Shown piece by piece: positions 6,289 to 9,301 of a DNA stretch of 9,301 nt. The position numbers and the translations under genes were made by a program. Every line of letters begins with the position of its first letter. The stretch's first letter is position 1. This stretch comes from an uncultured Lachnospiraceae bacterium (GTDB lineage Bacteria; Bacillota; Clostridia; Lachnospirales; Lachnospiraceae): NCBI GenBank assembly GCA_947653315.1, contig CANTGP010000095.1, forward strand, positions 1 through 9,301, written 5' to 3'. The notes beneath the pieces were generated by a model. It saw only the letters and a list, made by a program, of their open reading frames with translations. It made no database searches and was not told the origin of the DNA.

Positions 6289-7095
6289 TCACAACAGCAA
6301 ATCCGTCCCGCAATGGAGCTGCACCATCTGCCCACCCAAAACCGGCTGCATAAGCTCCATGGCTTTTTGCCCGGTACAATGCCCGGTATAGAAAACGGCA
6401 CCCGTTTTCCTTAATTCCTCCGCCGTCCGGCATATGGTATCCGTCTCCCAATCCGCATCATCCGTTTTTTTCACCATATGGAATCCGCTGACCACCACGT
6501 CCGGGCATCCCCCGTACTTTTCTTTATAGGTATCCAAAATATTTAATATCCCGTTATGGGCGCATCCCGAAACCAGCAGATTCTTATCCCCCTGTACCAC
6601 CAAACACTGTTCATGGCGGAATCCGTCCGGCACGAGCCGTCCTCCCTCCTGCATGGACAGGCTCAAATTACCCTTCGGCCAAAAACGCCGTCCCGTAATC
6701 CCGGTAAAAACGGACAGTTCCCCGTCCAGGCGGAAATCGCCGTCCAAAAGCCGTACCCCGGGTAATTCCGCAATCCTCTTATCCACCCCGATATACCGTT
6801 CCCCATGGTAATAATCCCCAAGCGCCGTCCGCTGCATGTAAATGGCGGCATGGCGGTTCCTTTTCCGGAAGCCCAAAATACCGCCGGAATGGTCGTAATG
6901 CCCGTGGCTCAACACCACCGTATCCACCCCGGATAAATCAATTCCGAGTTTGTCCGCATTTGCCAGGGTCTTTCCACTGGCCCCGGTATCCACAAGGATT
7001 TTATGTCTTTCCGTCTCCACGTAAACGCTCAGCCCGTGTTCATATTCGCACAGCGGATTTCCGCAGGTATCTTCCATTAAAATGACGATTCTCAT
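6289..7095 (-). CDS. MBL-fold metal-dependent hydrolase (COG1237-like)
   Basis: A 268-residue single-domain metallo-beta-lactamase-fold protein. The metal motif SHGHYDHSG gives H64, H66, D68 and H69. Further likely ligands are H180 in SGCAHNG, H206 in SGFH and H239 in YTGHC, with a C-terminal H261. The N-terminal VDTGASG strand-loop (35-41) is also typical. This matches the family often named 7,8-dihydropterin-6-yl-methyl-4-(beta-D-ribofuranosyl)aminobenzene 5'-phosphate synthase-like, whose true substrate in bacteria is usually unknown. There is no signal peptide, so it is cytoplasmic. It lies 23 bp after the NifX-like gene on the same strand, with an AAGGA site upstream of its ATG, so the two form an operon. 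Such hydrolases are commonly seen next to NifX/NifB-domain genes in anaerobes, which suggests a shared metal-cluster or redox function. Confidence 0.85.
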   Translation of the reverse strand: MRIVILMEDTCGNPLCEYEHGLSVYVETERHKILVDTGASGKTLANADKLGIDLSGVDTVVLSHGHYDHSGGILGFRKRNRHAAIYMQRTALGDYYHGERYIGVDKRIAELPGVRLLDGDFRLDGELSVFTGITGRRFWPKGNLSLSMQEGGRLVPDGFRHEQCLVVQGDKNLLVSGCAHNGILNILDTYKEKYGGCPDVVVSGFHMVKKTDDADWETDTICRTAEELRKTGAVFYTGHCTGQKAMELMQPVLGGQMVQLHCGTDLLL

Positions 7096-7118
7096 TGTCC
7101 CGTCCTTCTTCTTAACTA

Positions 7119-7523
7119 TTAATGATTACCGCAGGAATGCCCGCCGCATCCATGGTCGTGTTCCCCGCAGTTGTGTTCCCCTTCATGGTGGGAACATGTG
7201 GTATCCGGGTCGTAAGATAATTTTCCTGCCGCCAGTGCCGCCACCGCTTCATCCGCATCCCCGGAAACGCCGGGATAAAGCGAAATCCCCATTGCATCAA
7301 GCGCATTCCTCGCACCGCCCCCGATACCGCCGCAGATTAACGCCTCCACTGCGTAGCCGTGCAGGAAATCCGCCAGCGCCCCGTGTCCCTGTCCGTTTGT
7401 GTCATACACTTCCGCTTTTTGGATTTTCCCGTCCTCAATCTCATAAATTTTGAAATATTCGCTATGTCCGAAATGCTGGAATACCTGTCCGTTTTCCTTC
7501 TCATACGTTACCGCAACTACCAT
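7119..7523 (-). CDS. NifX/NifB-domain protein with His/Cys-rich tail
   Basis: A 134-residue protein of the dinitrogenase iron-molybdenum cofactor biosynthesis family (COG1433). Family features are the early HFGHSEYF (residues 17-24), NGQGHGAL (43-50) and the glycine-rich CGGIGGGARNAL (64-75). Relatives bind metal-sulfur clusters; no nitrogenase genes are seen here, so a role in nitrogen fixation is not implied. The last 25 residues hold 7 His and 4 Cys with Gly and Glu, a likely metal-binding tail. The start at 7523 is chosen because GGAGG lies 8 bases upstream. The reading frame extends further 5', but the next ATG (7550) coincides with the expected transcription start, so it would be leaderless. 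First gene of an operon with the MBL-fold hydrolase. Confidence 0.85.
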   Translation of the reverse strand: MVVAVTYEKENGQVFQHFGHSEYFKIYEIEDGKIQKAEVYDTNGQGHGALADFLHGYAVEALICGGIGGGARNALDAMGISLYPGVSGDADEAVAALAAGKLSYDPDTTCSHHEGEHNCGEHDHGCGGHSCGNH

Positions 7524-7557
7524 CCTTGCATCCTCCTTTTTTGTTTTCATGGCTATC

Positions 7558-7585
7558 ATTATACTATACCTGCGGAAAATTTCAA
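7558..7585 (-). promoter_or_regulatory. Promoter of the nifX-like/MBL operon
   Basis: -35 TTGAAA (7585-7580), a 16-bp spacer and a perfect -10 TATAAT (7563-7558) on the minus strand. The expected transcript start is near 7551, about 28 bases before the chosen start codon. Confidence 0.75.
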
Positions 7586-7600
7586 CGCGTTTCCGGGTAA

Positions 7601-7612
7601 CCGTCCGGACGG
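7601..7612. repeat. 12-bp perfect palindrome upstream of the nifX-like promoter
   Basis: CCGTCCGGACGG is fully self-complementary and sits 15 bp upstream of the -35 box. It is flanked by a looser TTTCCG/CGGAAA pair (7590-7595 and 7610-7615). It could be an activator or repressor site; this is inferred from position only. Confidence 0.35.
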
Positions 7613-7671
7613 AAATGTTATGTTGGGAGACGGAGACGGAAGCGGACACAGAAAAAAGGGCGGCACCCCTA

Positions 7672-7734
7672 TCCGGTTCGTATCGCTTTCCGAGATAACT
7701 TATGCTAATATATTATTATATGGCACGAACCGGA
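7672..7734. repeat. 10-bp inverted repeat around an AT-rich tract
   Basis: TCCGGTTCGT (7672-7681) and ACGAACCGGA (7725-7734) are perfect inverted copies separated by 43 bases. The inner segment contains the very AT-rich run at 7700-7720. The gap of 7524-7856 has no convincing gene: it holds the promoter above, this repeat, the tandem repeat at 7771-7795 and the ribosome-binding site of the DUF3788 gene. Candidate roles are a promoter-flanking operator pair or a leader hairpin. Confidence 0.5.
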
Positions 7735-7770
7735 GTCCTTTACGGGACAGACCCTTCTAATTCATTTACG

Positions 7771-7795
7771 AACTTGATTTATAAACTTGTTTTAT
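7771..7795 (+). repeat. Two tandem copies of a 12-mer upstream of the DUF3788 gene
   Basis: AACTTGATTTAT (7771-7782) and AACTTGTTTTAT (7784-7795) match at 11 of 12 bases with a 13-base period. They lie 61 bases before the DUF3788 start codon. I found no clear -10/-35 pair for that gene, so these copies might be part of its control region. Confidence 0.4.
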
Positions 7796-7856
7796 GAACG
7801 GCGATAACGGATAATCCGTGCCAAAGCGGAACATACGGCATATGGAGGTATGACAA

Positions 7857-8276
7857 ATGATCGATTTACAGAATCCCAGCCATTGCCCGACCTTGGACGA
7901 GGTGGCAGAATACATTCAGAATCCCTTATTCCCCAATTTCTGCACGGATATCAAAACAAAATACAATGGGAAAGAAAAATTGGAATTCAGCTCATGCAGT
8001 TGGGAACACGGTTGGAACATAAAATTCAAAAAATCGGGAAAAAGCCTTTGCACCGTATATCCCAGGGAAACCTATTTCACCGTACTGGTTGTAGTGGGCA
8101 GAAAAGAAAAAGAATCCGTCGAAGCAATCCTACCGGAATGCCCCGCGGAAATACAGGAGCTTTACCTGCAAACCAAAGAAGGAAATGGCCAGCGCTGGCT
8201 GATGATTGATTTGGAAGATAAAGACACCGTTTATGACGGCTTGTTCCGCCTTTTGGACATCAGGGCGCAACGGTAG
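7857..8276 (+). CDS. DUF3788-family protein
   Basis: A 139-residue soluble protein matching my memory of the DUF3788 family, whose biochemical role is unknown. The matching segments are SCSWEHGWNIKFKK (46-59), SLCTVYP (63-69), the hydrophobic strand YFTVLVVVGRKE (73-84), ELY at 101-103 and the near-C-terminal RWLMIDL (113-119). There is no signal peptide or membrane segment. The start is set by GGAGG at 7844-7848, 8 bases before the ATG; the ATG at 7850 in another frame gives a different, unrecognised product. The gene stands alone on the plus strand, and its last 17 bases overlap the end of the convergent Cys-rich gene. Family members are often single, probably small-molecule or redox-linked proteins, but nothing here shows a function. 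Confidence 0.75.
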   Translation: MIDLQNPSHCPTLDEVAEYIQNPLFPNFCTDIKTKYNGKEKLEFSSCSWEHGWNIKFKKSGKSLCTVYPRETYFTVLVVVGRKEKESVEAILPECPAEIQELYLQTKEGNGQRWLMIDLEDKDTVYDGLFRLLDIRAQR

Positions 8277-8514
8277 CATTTTCCTTCAGAAACCGGACTA
8301 CCGTATCATAATTCTCCGGTTGATGTGGAAGCGTGCAGCCGGAACAGTCTTTGATCCTTTTCCCGCCCCGTTCCAGGTATACGGGATTTCCCGGACAGTT
8401 TTCCGTTGAATACAGCGGACAGTAGCAGAACAGGCAGTTAAAATCTTCCAGCCCCTTATGACAGGGAAAATATTTGCATGAACGGTTCTCAAAAAAGCGA
8501 TACGAATCTTCCAT
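8260..8514 (-). CDS. Cysteine-rich small-domain protein (PF04071-like)
   Basis: An 84-residue protein dominated by a Cys-rich small domain. Cysteines are at 13, 18, 27, 30, 32, 40, 57 and 60, with H19 and H64 nearby; the FNCLFCYCPLY core (25-35) and DCSGCTLPH (56-64) are its hallmarks. In archaea this domain is also found fused to the cobinamide amidohydrolase CbiZ. It probably binds zinc or an iron-sulfur cluster; the ligand is not proven. The ATG lies inside the upstream gene, whose last 26 bases it overlaps, with GAGGTGG just before it, so translation is probably coupled. This pairing points to one function with the MetH activation-like protein. Its 3' end overlaps the DUF3788 gene by 17 bases, leaving no room for a terminator between them. 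Confidence 0.75.
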   Translation of the reverse strand: MEDSYRFFENRSCKYFPCHKGLEDFNCLFCYCPLYSTENCPGNPVYLERGGKRIKDCSGCTLPHQPENYDTVVRFLKENATVAP

Positions 8515-9133
8515 TTTCCACCTCGTTTCCGTGCTGCCGCATCACCCGTCCGGGGCAGTTCCCATTGCCGCATCCGGCACATATGCCTTGGCACTGCACA
8601 TGTTCCTCCTTTGTCAGCTCCGCAATAAATGCCACACTCTTTTGGGGAATCATGCAGTATGCGGCATTGCAGCGGATCTGCCGGGTAAGCCTGCCCAACA
8701 GGCGCGGCAGCATTTCCAACGGAAAATCTTCCCCGTTTCCCGGAAAATGATACTCCGCCACATGCCATCCCGTCTTCCTCCTGACCACATCGTTATAAGC
8801 GCCATACCCCTGCATAAGAAGCTCTCCGGCAAGTGCTTCCAGCATATAACTTTTTAAAAGAAGGCCCTCTTTATGATACCGCTCCTGCAGCCGGTCCAAA
8901 CCGCTGCCCAGCGACATAACGACATCCTCGTATCTTACGGTGTCTGCCTTTGTCTGAAAAGCATGTTCCCGGCTTTCCCAAAAGGCTTCTTCCCGCATCC
9001 GCGGCAGCATTTCCCCCGCTACCTCCCGGAGTTCGGTTTCCTGTTCTTCCCCATAATGAAATTTTCTCCGTGTCCCTGCCAAAAAAGAAGGGGATAAAAA
9101 ACCGTCCAGTATTTCCGGGAAAAAGGCTGCCAT
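8489..9133 (-). CDS. Methionine-synthase activation-domain-like protein with C-terminal Cys cluster
   Basis: A 214-residue soluble protein. Its middle and C-terminal parts resemble the stand-alone MetH activation-domain-like proteins of Clostridia, which relate to the SAM-binding reactivation domain of cobalamin-dependent methionine synthase. Visible matches are the acidic helix EMLPRMREEAF (41-51), the S.L..L...Y..EG.LL.SYMLEAL segment (76-101) and the late MIPQKSV (161-167). It then ends with C181, C185, C188 and C193 (C-x3-C-x2-C-x4-C) and an Arg, a pattern suited to a zinc or iron-sulfur site. The start at 9133 has GGAG about 10 bases upstream. Its 3' end overlaps the Cys-rich gene. The family call is from general resemblance and could be wrong; a role in reductive reactivation of a corrinoid enzyme is inference. 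Confidence 0.5.
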   Translation of the reverse strand: MAAFFPEILDGFLSPSFLAGTRRKFHYGEEQETELREVAGEMLPRMREEAFWESREHAFQTKADTVRYEDVVMSLGSGLDRLQERYHKEGLLLKSYMLEALAGELLMQGYGAYNDVVRRKTGWHVAEYHFPGNGEDFPLEMLPRLLGRLTRQIRCNAAYCMIPQKSVAFIAELTKEEHVQCQGICAGCGNGNCPGRVMRQHGNEVENGRFVSLF

Positions 9134-9301
9134 TTTTCTTTCTCCTGTGCTCTGTTTTTAATTTCCTGGTTAAATATCCGCACGAGTGCGGCTGTCGGGA
9201 TCTTCATCCCCTTCTCCAACTACTCCTTCATTCCCATGTTCACTCTGCGTCGCTGCATAGTATCCTGATGACCGAAATTTCCCGCTCTGCCACAACCTCA
9301 A
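9134..9301. other. Unresolved stretch at the right edge
   Basis: No gene can be called with confidence. On the minus strand one frame is open from the edge to a TAA at 9170 (43 codons) and another from the edge to a TGA at 9240 (19 codons). Either could be the 3' end of an upstream gene. A small hairpin (CCGCA-CGAG-TGCGG, 9178-9191) follows. I found no clear promoter for the 8489-9133 gene here, which would fit co-transcription from outside the window. Confidence 0.25.

Noticed and set aside
6129..6401. 5' extension of the lipoprotein reading frame
   Set aside because: It would run through the promoter and ribosome-binding site and bury the signal peptide; the start at 6128 explains both.
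7524..7649. 5' extension of the NifX-like reading frame
   Set aside because: It covers the -10/-35 boxes, and the family's N-terminus begins at the chosen ATG after GGAGG.

Overview
The window looks like chromosomal DNA of an anaerobic, probably spore-forming Clostridia species (Lachnospiraceae-like). The base composition is moderate. Shine-Dalgarno sites are strong (GGAGG types), and promoters resemble sigma-A sites. The genes fit this picture: a SpoIID-like/LysM wall protein, a NifX-family protein next to an MBL-fold hydrolase, and a Cys-rich small-domain protein. The genus is an inference and cannot be fixed from this sequence.

Layout, left to right. Bases 1-37 (minus) are the first 12 codons of a RelB/DinJ-like antitoxin with its own promoter and an overlapping inverted repeat. 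Bases 229-1659 (minus) encode a type I glutamine synthetase with a perfect extended -10 upstream and a long hairpin downstream. Bases 1785-3028 (minus) are a two-gene operon, a MarR-type regulator followed by a TauE/SafE-type permease, with an 18-bp palindrome over the operon promoter. Bases 3191-5011 (plus) encode a 606-residue SpoIID-like, peptidoglycan-binding, double-LysM protein. The 5012-5180 gap holds a bidirectional terminator and a second nested hairpin. Bases 5181-6128 (minus) encode a methionine-rich lipoprotein with a clear promoter. Bases 6289-7523 (minus) are an operon of a NifX/NifB-type protein with a His/Cys tail followed by an MBL-fold hydrolase. The 7524-7856 gap is divergent regulatory DNA with inverted and tandem repeats. 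Bases 7857-8276 (plus) encode a DUF3788-like protein that overlaps tail-to-tail with the next pair. Bases 8260-9133 (minus) are two overlapping genes, a MetH activation-domain-like protein and a Cys-rich small-domain protein. Bases 9134-9301 are unresolved.

The genes look like several small independent units (nitrogen assimilation, regulated anion export, wall or spore remodelling, metal-cluster handling, possible corrinoid/SAM chemistry) rather than one large pathway. I see no CRISPR array, rRNA, tRNA or complete insertion sequence. The items most worth a second look are the pair at 8260-9133, the NifX/MBL operon, the secretion-signal-free SpoIID/LysM protein, and the GSI-beta-like features of the glutamine synthetase. 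I do not see convincing proof of a new multi-gene system.
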